A stretch of 64,000 bases of DNA from Planctomycetota bacterium (lineage in GTDB: Bacteria > Planctomycetota > UBA1135 > UBA2386), in the NCBI GenBank assembly GCA_025459175.1, contig JALORC010000038.1, positions 33,515-97,514 of the forward strand, written 5' to 3'. The position numbers and the translations under genes are program-made. The notes beneath the pieces are model-generated. The model was not told where the DNA came from, did no database searches, and saw only the letters and a program-made list of their open reading frames with translations. Position 1 is the first letter of the stretch. Each line of letters opens with the position of its first letter. Below are positions 39,619-50,350 of the stretch, in pieces.

Positions 39619-41439
39619 TCAGAAGAAGCTGATGAAGCTGGCGACGCCGTTCGACACGGTCGCGCCGAACGCGTTCTGGCCGTTCGGCAGGCTGTTCGGG
39701 ACCACCAGCGCCGCCGCCTGGGCGTAGAGCTGGAAGCCGTACGACACCCCGGCCGGGACCTGGAACTGCGTGGTCAGGCTGTTGCTGGTGCCGACGAACG
39801 CGATCAGCAGGTCGAGCGACGCGACGTGCAGGTTGCAGCCCGGCATGCCGGCCAGCGCGAGGCTGGTGCCCGGCAGATCCTGGCCGAGGCTGATGATCGT
39901 GGTGCCGAGGTAGACGCCCGAGGTCGGCGCGGCCTCAGGGATGTTGGTCTGGGTGTAGGTGACGAGCGTGCCCGAGCCGGCCGTCGAGACCGGGGCCGGG
40001 GACGCCGCCAGCGACATCGCCGGAGCGTTGATGGTCGCGACCTGGTACGGGAGCTGGGTCGCGAAGTTGATCTCGTTGGCGGTCGAGGGACCGGCCGGCG
40101 AGTAACCGACGAAGTGACCGATACCGGACGCGCCGATCGTCGACATCGTGCCCCAGGCGATCACGACGGTGCCGTTCGGGTAGAACTGCATCTGGAACGT
40201 GCTGGCGTCGGCAGCCGTGGTGCCGTCGAAGTCATAGACGCCGTCCCAGGTGACCATCGTCACGCCGGCCGACTCCTCGTACTTGATCTGGCCGCTGCCC
40301 GGCTCGGTCGGGTTGTAGTCGTGGGCGCTGCGGAACGACGTCTGCGGGCTATTGAGCAGCAGGGCCGCGGTCTGTTGGAAGGTCGTGCTGTTGCCGGTCG
40401 CGAGCGACACGAAGCCGTTGGAGCAGATCGCGAGGCCGGTCGAACCGGGGAACGAACCGACCGTGAACGGCACCACCGTCTCGGTGTCATCGCCGTTGGC
40501 GACGATCGTCGGCACGGCCTGCACCGAACCCACCGGCAGGAACGTGCCCGCCGCGGTGATCTGGTAGCTGCCGGCGTTCGGCGTGAACGTGATCGCCGTG
40601 TTGCTCAGCGCCGGGCTGGCGAGCGCCGACGTCGCGAACGACTGGTGCGCCGAGTCGCTCAGGGTGTAGCAGCCCGCGCCGTAGCTCGTGTGCGAGGCCG
40701 GCAGCACCTGGCAGGTGACCGACTGGTTCCAGCCCGCGCCGTTCGGCACGAAGGTGATCGTCTGGCTGGCGATGTCGAACGTGCCGGTCGCGAACGACTG
40801 GTGCATGCCACCGGTGGCCGAGCTGGCCGGGCCAGGCGAGAAGTCGCTGGCCGCCGGCACCGCGAGGCCGTTGGCGCAGGAGATGCCGGTGAAGGCCGGG
40901 GAGGAGCCCGTCACGTTCGTGCCGGCGGCGTAGCTGAACACGATGTTGCCGTTGGCGAAGATCTCGGCCGAGAAGCTCTTCTGCGCCGTGAAGCCGAAGT
41001 CGACGACGTTCTTCCAGGTCACCTTGCAGCTGACACCGGCGCTGGTCGTGTTGTCGAAGAAGACGCCGTTGCCGGCGCCGGAGCTGTTGAGGTCGCGCCA
41101 GTACGGGGCGATGCGCGGGTTGCTGCCGGCCGGGCCGTAGAGCGAGGCCGCGGCGGCGGCGGTGACGCTGCCGTAGCTGGCGGAACCCGGCGAGCTGGTC
41201 AGCGTGCCAGCGGCGTTCGTCAGCATCAGCACGCCGTTGGTGGTGGCGCGGAAGTGCGTCCACGTCGTGGTGCCGGCGCTGCCCGCCATCGTGAAGGTGA
41301 AGCCCAGCGGCTGCACCGCGAAGAGGCTGTCGTCGCCGGAGCCGAGCAGCGTGCCCGGGCTGGTGAAGTCATTGCACTGCGCGGTGGCAGCCACGGCGAG
41401 GAAAGCAGCGGCCGCGAGGCCGGTCAGAATGCGTGTCAT
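39619..41439 (-). CDS. Secreted surface protein with YGxGCY repeats, nidogen-like domain and shared C-terminal module
   Basis: 606 aa with a signal peptide (MTRILTGLAAAAFLAVAATAQ). An N-terminal nidogen-like domain (about 30-210: FTMAGSAGTTTWTHFRATTN, APYWRDLN, GVSCKVTWKNVVDFG, NGNIVFSYAAG) is followed by two copies of a short repeat (HQSFATGTFDIASQTITFVP and QSFATSALASPALSNTAITF) around SYGAGCYTLSDSA. A second nidogen-like region (SNGFVSLATG, AHDYNPTEPGSGQIKYEESA, TFQMQFYPNGTVVIAWG, GHFVGYSPAGPS) matches the gene at 27425. The C-terminal module from GCNLHVASLDLL ends SNGVASFISFF. Low in charged residues and rich in Thr, Ser, Ala and Gly: typical of a surface-layer or matrix protein. Confidence 0.82.
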   Translation of the reverse strand: MTRILTGLAAAAFLAVAATAQCNDFTSPGTLLGSGDDSLFAVQPLGFTFTMAGSAGTTTWTHFRATTNGVLMLTNAAGTLTSSPGSASYGSVTAAAAASLYGPAGSNPRIAPYWRDLNSSGAGNGVFFDNTTSAGVSCKVTWKNVVDFGFTAQKSFSAEIFANGNIVFSYAAGTNVTGSSPAFTGISCANGLAVPAASDFSPGPASSATGGMHQSFATGTFDIASQTITFVPNGAGWNQSVTCQVLPASHTSYGAGCYTLSDSAHQSFATSALASPALSNTAITFTPNAGSYQITAAGTFLPVGSVQAVPTIVANGDDTETVVPFTVGSFPGSTGLAICSNGFVSLATGNSTTFQQTAALLLNSPQTSFRSAHDYNPTEPGSGQIKYEESAGVTMVTWDGVYDFDGTTAADASTFQMQFYPNGTVVIAWGTMSTIGASGIGHFVGYSPAGPSTANEINFATQLPYQVATINAPAMSLAASPAPVSTAGSGTLVTYTQTNIPEAAPTSGVYLGTTIISLGQDLPGTSLALAGMPGCNLHVASLDLLIAFVGTSNSLTTQFQVPAGVSYGFQLYAQAAALVVPNSLPNGQNAFGATVSNGVASFISFF

Positions 41440-41910
41440 TGGTTGCTTGCTACGGAGAGATGTGGAGTCAACAGCCGCTGGACACTCTGCCCGCGCTGCA
41501 CTCCGGGTTGAGCAGGCTATCACGGGGCACGCCGCAGTGGAACGCCTGCAGGTACCCGAACCAATGCGTAGCGAGCCGTCGATTCTGCTGCGGCGCAAGC
41601 GAGACCACGCAGCCTCGCCACCGGACTTCCCCGGCTCCGGCTCAGGGTTTTGCGTTCGCCCTCATCGGCATGAGCGGCGTCGGTGCAGGCACGACGGATC
41701 GCCTTCCCCCGCACCCTGCTCGACGGCGGGAAGGTCCCGAAGCGGGAATCGCCGCCGCCGCCGAATCGACCTCGAAGCCACGAGCCGTTGCGATCCACCG
41801 ATCGCGCGACGCTTGTCGCGCCGGGGACAGGAACCCGCGGTGCGCCCCGTCAGGGAACTCGGCTGCAGATGCGTCCCCGCCGCGTGTACGACGCGCAATC
41901 CGCGCCCGTC
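41440..41910. other. 471-bp intergenic region between divergent genes
   Basis: No coding frame with the local codon bias is seen. It must hold the promoters of the surface-protein gene (minus) and the serine-hydrolase gene (plus). GCGCGAC (41804-41810) pairs with GTCGCGC (41815-41821) in a perfect 7-bp, 4-nt-loop hairpin, about 90 bp upstream of the hydrolase ATG. Confidence 0.4.
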
Positions 41911-43320
41911 ATGAATCACGTCGCAGTCATCGCAGCACTCTCTCTGTCGCTCACCACCACCATCGCCCACGCCCAGTCACTGGGCTGCCACGATCTCGCG
42001 GCGATCGCGCCGATCGCGCAGTCGCTGGTCGTCGCGGCCCCCGCGTTCGGCAGCAACGCGGTGCGGCTCGAACTGCCGAGTGGGCTGCTGTACGAGCAGT
42101 CGTTCGGCAACTTCACGCCGACCACGCAGGTGGCGATCGCGTCGGCGACCAAGACGCTGTCGGCGGCGGTATTGATGTCGCTGGTCGACAGCGGCGTGCT
42201 CTCGCTCGACGACCGCGTCGGGCAGTGGCTGCCGGAGTGGAACAGCGGCCTGCAGTCGCTGATCACGCTGCGCATGTGCTTCACCCACACATCGGGCATG
42301 GAGCAGAACGATCCGGTGGTGATGGACGACACCATCACGCTGCGTCAGGCGGCCGCCCGGATCGCCACGATCCCGCTGCACTACATCCCCGGCACCCGCT
42401 TCGAGTACGGCAGCCTGTCGATGCACGTGGCCGGTGCGGTCTGCGAAGTGGCGAGCGGCCAGTCGTGGTCGACGCTGTTCGCGCAGCGCATCGCTGTGCC
42501 GCTGCAGCTGGTCGCGACCGACTACTTCGGCTTCGGCCCGACCCTGAACCCGCGCATCGACGGCGGCGCGCGCTCTACGCTGCGCGACTACGCGCGCTTC
42601 ACGGCGATGCTGCGCGAGGACGGCAGCTGGAACGGCGCGCAGGTGCTGACCCCGGCCAGCGTCGCCGAGATGCTGACCGCGCAGACGGTCGGCATCCCGA
42701 TCCTCGGCACGCCGCACCCGTATTCGGCCCCGTACGGGATCGGCATCTGGATCGACCGCCGCGACAGCCAGGGCCGCACGCTGTTCGCGAGCGGCGTCGG
42801 TGCGTTCGGCTTCGCGGGCTGGATCGATCGGGCGCACGACCTCAGCGGCACGTTCGCGATCGCCTACCTGAACCAGCTCTCGTACCCGTATCTCGAGCGC
42901 ATCTTCACCGCCGTCGACGCCGCCGTGCTGCCGGCCGGCTCCAGTTGCCTCGGCGTGCCGTCGCCGGCGTGTGCGGCGACCGTGTGGATGAACGCGACGC
43001 GGCCGGCCACCGCGGGCAACCCCGACTTCGCGCTGCGCTGCGATCGCGCCCCGGCCGGCATGCCCGGCGCGATGCTGCTCGGCGATCCGCTGCCGAGCGG
43101 CCTGCCGGTGTTCGACCTGACCGCGTTCCTCGGCCCGCAGATCGACGTGGTGGCGGGGCTGGTCGCCGACCCGCTCGGCCGCGCGACGCTGGCCGCACCG
43201 CTGTCGTCGGTGACCGCCGGCCTGTCGTTCGGACTGCAGAGCGTGTGGCTGTCGCCGGCACCGTGCACGCAGCTCGGGCTGCAGGCGAGCCACGGCCTGC
43301 GCCTCTTCGTGTCGCCGTGA
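41911..43320 (+). CDS. Secreted beta-lactamase-like serine hydrolase with C-terminal module
   Basis: 469 aa; the start at 41911 is chosen because the following residues form a signal peptide (NHVAVIAALSLSLTTTIAHA). The class C beta-lactamase/D-aminopeptidase fold is shown by the S-x-x-K motif (Ser78-A-T-Lys81), followed by MSLVDSGVLSLDDRVGQWLPEW and the TLRMCFTHTSGM segment typical of these hydrolases. The second motif is Y166-G-S rather than Y-x-N, and the usual H-x-G near the end reads GVGAFG. About 130 extra residues (CLGVPSPACAAT onward) form the C-terminal module shared with other secreted proteins. Esterase or peptidase activity is likely. Confidence 0.87.
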   Translation: MNHVAVIAALSLSLTTTIAHAQSLGCHDLAAIAPIAQSLVVAAPAFGSNAVRLELPSGLLYEQSFGNFTPTTQVAIASATKTLSAAVLMSLVDSGVLSLDDRVGQWLPEWNSGLQSLITLRMCFTHTSGMEQNDPVVMDDTITLRQAAARIATIPLHYIPGTRFEYGSLSMHVAGAVCEVASGQSWSTLFAQRIAVPLQLVATDYFGFGPTLNPRIDGGARSTLRDYARFTAMLREDGSWNGAQVLTPASVAEMLTAQTVGIPILGTPHPYSAPYGIGIWIDRRDSQGRTLFASGVGAFGFAGWIDRAHDLSGTFAIAYLNQLSYPYLERIFTAVDAAVLPAGSSCLGVPSPACAATVWMNATRPATAGNPDFALRCDRAPAGMPGAMLLGDPLPSGLPVFDLTAFLGPQIDVVAGLVADPLGRATLAAPLSSVTAGLSFGLQSVWLSPAPCTQLGLQASHGLRLFVSP

Positions 43321-43332
43321 CCGGACCCGCCG

Positions 43333-45663
<2,331 letters not shown>

Positions 45664-45737
45664 CTTCCACTCCTCGGTTCCCGGACGCCGCCGTGCGACC
45701 CCACGAAGTCGTTCCGTGACGTCCACCGCGCCGCGGG

Positions 45738-45743
45738 AATCTA
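45738..45743 (-). promoter_or_regulatory. Possible -10 element of the PAS hybrid kinase gene
   Basis: Minus-strand TAGATT ends 11 bases before an in-frame GTG (45726) and about 74 bases before the GTG with the GAGGAG site. It leaves the true start of this gene open. Confidence 0.35.
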
Positions 45744-45810
45744 CCCTGCGCCCGGCGATCGGGAACGGGAACCTCACACCTTCGCACCGTCGGGTCGCCG
45801 GACCAGCGCC

Positions 45811-46848
45811 TCAGGCCTCGAGCACCACCTTCAACGCCTTGGTCGCCGCGGCCCGGCCGAACGTGTCGTAGGCGGCGAGGATGTCGTGCATCGGGAACCG
45901 GTGCGTGACCAGCCGCCGCGGGTCGAGGCGATGGGCGCGGACCGTGCGCAGCAGCATCGGCGTCGACACCGCGTCGACCAGCCGCGTGGTGATCGTCACG
46001 TTGTGCGACCACAGCGTCTCGAGGTGCAGTTCGACCGGCTTACCGTGCACGCCGATGTTGGCGATCACGCCGCCGGCGGCGACGATCCGCTCGCAGAGCC
46101 GGAACGTGTCGGGGACGCCGACTGCCTCGATCGCGGTGTCGACCCCGCGCCCGTCGGTCAGCAGTTGCACCGCGGCCGCGGCGTCGCCGGTGGCACTGTT
46201 GACGACGTCGGTCGCGCCGAGCGCCCTGGCGACCTCGAGCCGGTGGTCGTCGAGATCGATCATGATGATCCGGGACGGCGTGTAGAACTGCGCGGTCAGC
46301 AGCGTCGCCAGCCCGATCGGCCCGGAACCCACGATCGCGACCGTGCCGCCCGGCGCGATCCTGCCGTTCGCGACGCCGCACTCGAAGCCGGTCGGCAGGA
46401 TGTCGCTCAACATCACCGCGGCCTCGTCGTCGACGTCGGCCGGCAACGCGTGCAGGCTCGAGGTCGCGTGCGGGATGCGCACGAAGTCGGCCTGCGTGCC
46501 GTCGATGGTGTTGCCGAGGATCCAACCGCCGGTCGCGCAGTGCGACGGCATGCCCTGGCGACACGCCGGGCACAGTCCGCAGGCGGTGATGCACGAGATC
46601 AGCACGCGGTCGCCGGGCGCGAAGCCGACCACGGCGGCGCCGACCGACTCGACGACGCCGGTGCCCTCGTGGCCGAGGATGCGGCCGCTGCTGCAGGTGG
46701 CGACATCCCCCTTCAGGATGTGGAGATCGGTGCCGCAGATGGTGCTGCGCACGATGCGCACCACGGCGTCGGTCGCCCGCTGCACGGTCGGCTGCGGTCG
46801 TTCCTCGACGCCGATCCGGCCGCGACCGAGATAGACGAGCGCGCGCAT
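45811..46848 (-). CDS. Zinc-dependent medium-chain alcohol dehydrogenase
   Basis: 345 aa. The catalytic zinc site is formed by Cys38 (STICGTDLH), His60/Glu61 (GHEGTG) and Cys (about 144-147 region equivalent, DILPTGFECG); the structural zinc loop has CGLCPACRQGMPSHC (Cys90, 93, 96, 104). The Rossmann motif GSGPIGLA is followed by IDLDDHRLEVARALGATD. It resembles isopropanol/formaldehyde-type dehydrogenases using NAD(P)+; substrate unassigned. The start is an ATG at 46848 that overlaps the TGA of a questionable small frame upstream (46848-47147, TTG start). Confidence 0.92.
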   Translation of the reverse strand: MRALVYLGRGRIGVEERPQPTVQRATDAVVRIVRSTICGTDLHILKGDVATCSSGRILGHEGTGVVESVGAAVVGFAPGDRVLISCITACGLCPACRQGMPSHCATGGWILGNTIDGTQADFVRIPHATSSLHALPADVDDEAAVMLSDILPTGFECGVANGRIAPGGTVAIVGSGPIGLATLLTAQFYTPSRIIMIDLDDHRLEVARALGATDVVNSATGDAAAAVQLLTDGRGVDTAIEAVGVPDTFRLCERIVAAGGVIANIGVHGKPVELHLETLWSHNVTITTRLVDAVSTPMLLRTVRAHRLDPRRLVTHRFPMHDILAAYDTFGRAAATKALKVVLEA

Positions 46849-47203
46849 CAGCCGAGCCTCTTGGTACCGCGACGGCGATCGTGGCGACGTGGCGCGTCGA
46901 ACGGTGAGCGAGCGGCGGGGTCCACGACGATGGTGCCTGGGCAGAACTGGTGCATGCACTGCTCGTAGCCGCTGCGCCTGTTGCCGCGATGAAGTGCACG
47001 TGAGCCGGCACTCACGGCCGGGACCCGCACGGACCGCGACGCGGCCGATTGTAGAAACCCGCGCCGCGCGAACGGCAGCGCTGCCACCGCACCGGCGACG
47101 CCGACCGCGGCGAGCGGCGGCCGCGACGACGGCACGGCGGTTGCCAACGGCTGGCTCGCGGCGAGTCACGGAGCACCTCCGCTACCGCCGCCGAGGTACG
47201 CAC
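46849..47203. other. 355-bp intergenic region, possibly a small uncertain frame
   Basis: No confident gene. A minus-strand frame from a TTG at 47147 to a TGA at 46848 would encode about 99 aa with a segment YEQCMHQFCPGTIVVDP and joins the alcohol-dehydrogenase ATG by a TGATG overlap, but it lacks a ribosome site and a recognised family. The rest holds the promoter of the DUF4142 gene. Confidence 0.3.
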
Positions 47204-47929
47204 ATGAGCAAGCTTTTCATCCTGATGTCGATCCTGTCCCTGCTCCCGGCCACGCTGCTGTCGGGCCAGGAGCCCGCCGGCAAGCCGCCCGCGCCGCCTG
47301 CCGCGCCGCCGGCCGCGCAGCCGCAGCCCGGCAGCAACGCCAGCGACGCGATCCTGGCCACGTGGCTGGTCGTCGCCAATGACAACGAGGTCGCACTCGC
47401 GAACCTGGCGCTGAAGAGCGCGCAGCACAAGGACGTGCAGCAGTTCGCCCGCCAGATGGTCGAGGACCACGCCGCGTTCGGCAAGCAGCTGCAGCCGTTC
47501 ACCGCCGCGCCGGCCGCGGACAGCAAGGCCCGTCGAGCCGAGGACAGCAGCGGCGTCGACGAACGCAAACCGGTCGATGCGCGCGGCAAGGTCGCGGTGC
47601 CGACGGGCTTCGACCACGGCGTGCTGCTGCACGACGTCGGCAGGAAGTGCCTGGCCTCGGCCACGCGCATGCTCGGCGAACAGAAGGGCGCCGCGTTCGA
47701 TCATGCCTTCATGCAGCTGCAGGTCGCGAACCACGTGATGATGGTGGACCTGCTGGAAGTGTTCGCCGACCACGCGTCGGCCGAGCTGCGACCGACGCTG
47801 GCCAAGGGTCTGGCGACGGTGAAGGGCCACCTCGAGCACGGCAAGACGCTCTGCAAGCAGGCGGAGAAGGTCGCGCAGGCGGATGTCGCCGGCAAGGGCG
47901 CGCACGGCGGCAGCGGCGCCGGCAAGTAG
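47204..47929 (+). CDS. DUF4142 (ferritin-like helical) secreted protein
   Basis: 241 aa with a signal peptide (MSKLFILMSILSLLPATLLSG) and a Pro/Ala linker. The body is the DUF4142 four-helix region: ILATWLVVANDNEVALANLALK, then HKDVQQFARQMVEDHAAFGKQL, and further on FDHAFMQLQVANHVMMVDLLEV and LATVKGHLEHGKTLCKQ, with conserved Glu, His and Asp positions on the helices. The family is periplasmic and often stress-related; no metal ligands are proven here. GAGG lies nine bases before the ATG. The C-terminus is Gly/His/Lys-rich. Confidence 0.82.
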   Translation: MSKLFILMSILSLLPATLLSGQEPAGKPPAPPAAPPAAQPQPGSNASDAILATWLVVANDNEVALANLALKSAQHKDVQQFARQMVEDHAAFGKQLQPFTAAPAADSKARRAEDSSGVDERKPVDARGKVAVPTGFDHGVLLHDVGRKCLASATRMLGEQKGAAFDHAFMQLQVANHVMMVDLLEVFADHASAELRPTLAKGLATVKGHLEHGKTLCKQAEKVAQADVAGKGAHGGSGAGK

Positions 47930-47961
47930 CCGCGTCTCGGCGTGGCCGCGGGCCGGCCGGA

Positions 47962-49056
47962 TCAGAAGAAGAAGTGCACGCCGATGCCGAGGAACTGCAC
48001 GCGATCGGTGTAGAACTGCCCGTTCGGCGAGTGCCCGTCGTACCACTCGAGCAGCACCGCGAGGCGCTGGCTCTGGCGGCCGACGTCCTCGAACACGACG
48101 CCGGCGCGCACCGACGCATCGAGGCCCCAGTCGTTCTCCTGCCGCTGTTTGCAGTCGACGGCCGCCACCGGCCACATCCCGGCGCCGGCGCCGAACGGCT
48201 GCTGCCCGCGCCACTCGAGACCGTAGTGCAACGTCCACGACTCGAGGTCGGCCGGTTCCGCGGCGAGCAGATAGCTGCCACCCGCGTACGGCCGCAACCC
48301 GCCCGCCAGTTCCTGACTGGCGACGACGTCGACCGTCTCGTAGCTGAGGTTGACGCGGCCGCTGCCGGTGATCTGTTCGCGCAGCACGTACTCGTCGCCG
48401 AGGTGCGAACTCTGGTGGCGCAGCCGCAACAGCAGCGAGGTGTCGCGGTGGCGCCCGGCCAGATACGGCCCGATCGTGTAGTCGGCATTGACGAGATCCT
48501 TCGAGGCGCGATCGAGATCGAAGATCGCGAACACGCCGGCCTGCAGACCGGCCTCCCAACGCAGCACACCGGTGCCGCGGCTGCGCGCGAACGCGAGCGT
48601 CTCCCCGAAGCCGGCGGCGCCGATCTGCGCCAGCGGCTCGGTGCCGGCCGCGCGATCGCGGTCCTCGACGTAGTACTGCCACGAGGCGAAGAAGTGCGGC
48701 CAGCGCGGATCGGCGAGCAACGGCTCGAACAAGCGGCCGGTCGACAGGAACAGCGTCGATGCCGCCGCGGGCGCCGCGACCCCGGGCTCGGGCCGGAGGA
48801 AGATCACGTCGCGCACGCCGGGCAGCGCGCGCAGCACGATGGCGAGCCGCTGGCGTTCGAGTCGGCCGAAGTCACGATCGGGCAACTGGACCAAACCGTC
48901 GCGCACCGTCACCGGCTCGGCGGCGAGCCCGAAGTCGCGTTCGAGCACGGCGGCCACGTAGCCGGCGACGACGCGGTCATCGAGCTCGGGTTGCTGCGCG
49001 ACCAAGGCCCCGAGCGACCACAACACGGACATCGACGCCGGACCGAGGGTTCGCAT
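47962..49056 (-). CDS. DUF1207 outer-membrane beta-barrel protein with N-terminal BON-like domain
   Basis: 364 aa, signal peptide near residues 1-21 (ending LGALVAQQ). Residues about 25-90 look BON-like (VAGYVAAVLERDFGLAAEPV, then VRDGLVQLPD and VLRALPGVRDVIFL). The rest matches DUF1207: GRLFEPLLADPRWPHFFASW, then the strand SRGTGVLRWEAGLQAGVFAI and LRHQSSHLGDEY, with a final VQFLGIGVHFFF whose terminal Phe suits insertion by the outer-membrane assembly machinery. The function of DUF1207 is unknown; a lipid or capsule-related role is possible. Confidence 0.86.
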   Translation of the reverse strand: MRTLGPASMSVLWSLGALVAQQPELDDRVVAGYVAAVLERDFGLAAEPVTVRDGLVQLPDRDFGRLERQRLAIVLRALPGVRDVIFLRPEPGVAAPAAASTLFLSTGRLFEPLLADPRWPHFFASWQYYVEDRDRAAGTEPLAQIGAAGFGETLAFARSRGTGVLRWEAGLQAGVFAIFDLDRASKDLVNADYTIGPYLAGRHRDTSLLLRLRHQSSHLGDEYVLREQITGSGRVNLSYETVDVVASQELAGGLRPYAGGSYLLAAEPADLESWTLHYGLEWRGQQPFGAGAGMWPVAAVDCKQRQENDWGLDASVRAGVVFEDVGRQSQRLAVLLEWYDGHSPNGQFYTDRVQFLGIGVHFFF

Positions 49057-49062
49057 CGACCG

Positions 49063-49068
49063 ACGCTA
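49063..49068 (-). promoter_or_regulatory. -10 element of the DUF1207 gene (leaderless)
   Basis: Minus-strand TAGCGT followed by exactly six bases and the ATG at 49056. Confidence 0.5.
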
Positions 49069-49252
49069 GTGCCTGCGCGCGTCGGGACGGCCACGATTGC
49101 CGCCGCCTCGCGACGGATTCCGGGCCGCGGCGCATGAAGCCGAATTCACGCGCCGTTCAGCCCATTCTCGCCCGTCCACACGATTGCCGATCGCGGTAGC
49201 GCGCCCACGCCGGGTGCGCTCGTCGACCGCGGTCACCGCTCCGAGAACTGCC

Positions 49253-50281
49253 ATGATCCTCGCCTGCTTCGTGTCGTTGTTGTCGTCCGTGCTCGCCGCG
49301 CCGCCCCAGGCGCCTGCCGAGCCTCTGACGTCCTTCCTGCTGCGCTCGCAGCAGACGATCCACGGGCGCGCGGTCGCGATCGAAGGCGATTGGGTGGTCC
49401 TCGACGTGGTGTTCCTGGACGGCAGCGCGACGATCCGGCGCCAGCTGGACGACTTCGGCCCCGTTTCCCAACTGCGCATCCACCAACAGGTGACACCACC
49501 GATCACGTTCGAAGACCACCTGGCGATGGCGCGCCGGGCGATCGCGCTCGAGGTCCTGCCGCAGGCGGGCGAACACGCCGGCATCGCCCGCCGGCTCGCG
49601 GCCGCGGACCCGACCGGGGCACAGACCGCGACGCTCGACACCTGGGCCGCCGCCACGCTGACCGTGCTGTTCGACACCGCGATCCGCGGCGGCGACGTCA
49701 TGGCGGCACGTCACTACCTGCGCCTGATCGCGACCCGCGTGCCGGACCGCTTCGACGAGAAGCGCATCGGCGAGATGTTCGACCAGATCGCGGCCGCCGA
49801 CACCCTGCGTCGCAAGACCACGCGCGCGGTCACGGCCGCCGCCGCGGTGTCGAAGCAGCGCGGGAAGTTCGAGCTGGCGATGCAGCCAGTGCAGAAGCAG
49901 GTCGAACGCGCCGACGCGCTGGTGCGCGCCGGTCTGGGCAACGCGCGCCACACCGTGCAGTCGACGCACAGCTACGAACAGGCGCTGGTGGCCTACCGTT
50001 CCGCCTGGGTCGACCTGCAGGCGATCCTGAAGACCGCCGGCACCGCGGCGGAGGACCAGCAGGACGCCGCCGAACTGGTGCAGCGCATCAAGGACAGCGC
50101 GCTGCAGGCGATGCTGCACGCCGGCAACGCGATGGCGGTCCAGGGCGACTACCGATCTGCCCTGGCCTGGGCCAGCAAGGGCCTGCTGTTGGACGCCGAC
50201 AGCGAGGATGCGAAGGCACTGGTGCGCACGATCCAGATCGCGCAGTCGTCCGGCGGACCATGGGGCGGCTGGGCGCGCTGA
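49253..50281 (+). CDS. Secreted protein of unknown function, helical repeat type
   Basis: 342 aa with a short signal (MILACFVSLLSSVLAAP). A small beta segment (TIHGRAVAIEGDWVVLDVVF) is followed by mainly helical sequence; the C-terminal third has a TPR-like pattern (YEQALVAYRSAWVDLQAIL, YRSALAWASKGLLLDADSED). No enzyme motif is visible. It may be a scaffold or chaperone in the envelope. Upstream neighbour diverges and downstream neighbour starts 69 bp later on the same strand with its own TATGCT (50331-50336). Confidence 0.65.
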   Translation: MILACFVSLLSSVLAAPPQAPAEPLTSFLLRSQQTIHGRAVAIEGDWVVLDVVFLDGSATIRRQLDDFGPVSQLRIHQQVTPPITFEDHLAMARRAIALEVLPQAGEHAGIARRLAAADPTGAQTATLDTWAAATLTVLFDTAIRGGDVMAARHYLRLIATRVPDRFDEKRIGEMFDQIAAADTLRRKTTRAVTAAAAVSKQRGKFELAMQPVQKQVERADALVRAGLGNARHTVQSTHSYEQALVAYRSAWVDLQAILKTAGTAAEDQQDAAELVQRIKDSALQAMLHAGNAMAVQGDYRSALAWASKGLLLDADSEDAKALVRTIQIAQSSGGPWGGWAR

Positions 50282-50330
50282 GCGCTCGCGTGCCGTTCTT
50301 GCACCGGATGGGATCCCGGCGCCGCGACCG

Positions 50331-50336
50331 TATGCT
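50331..50336 (+). promoter_or_regulatory. Possible -10 element of the esterase gene
   Basis: TATGCT lies 14 bp before the ATG at 50351. No strong -35 box. Together with the next gene it may drive an esterase-cysteine synthase unit. Confidence 0.4.
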
Positions 50337-50350
50337 CGTTCGCAGCGCGC

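Noticed and set aside
47930..47961. Possible hairpin between the DUF4142 and DUF1207 genes
   Set aside because: Only a 5-bp CCGCG/CGCGG pairing in very G+C-rich sequence, which is expected by chance.
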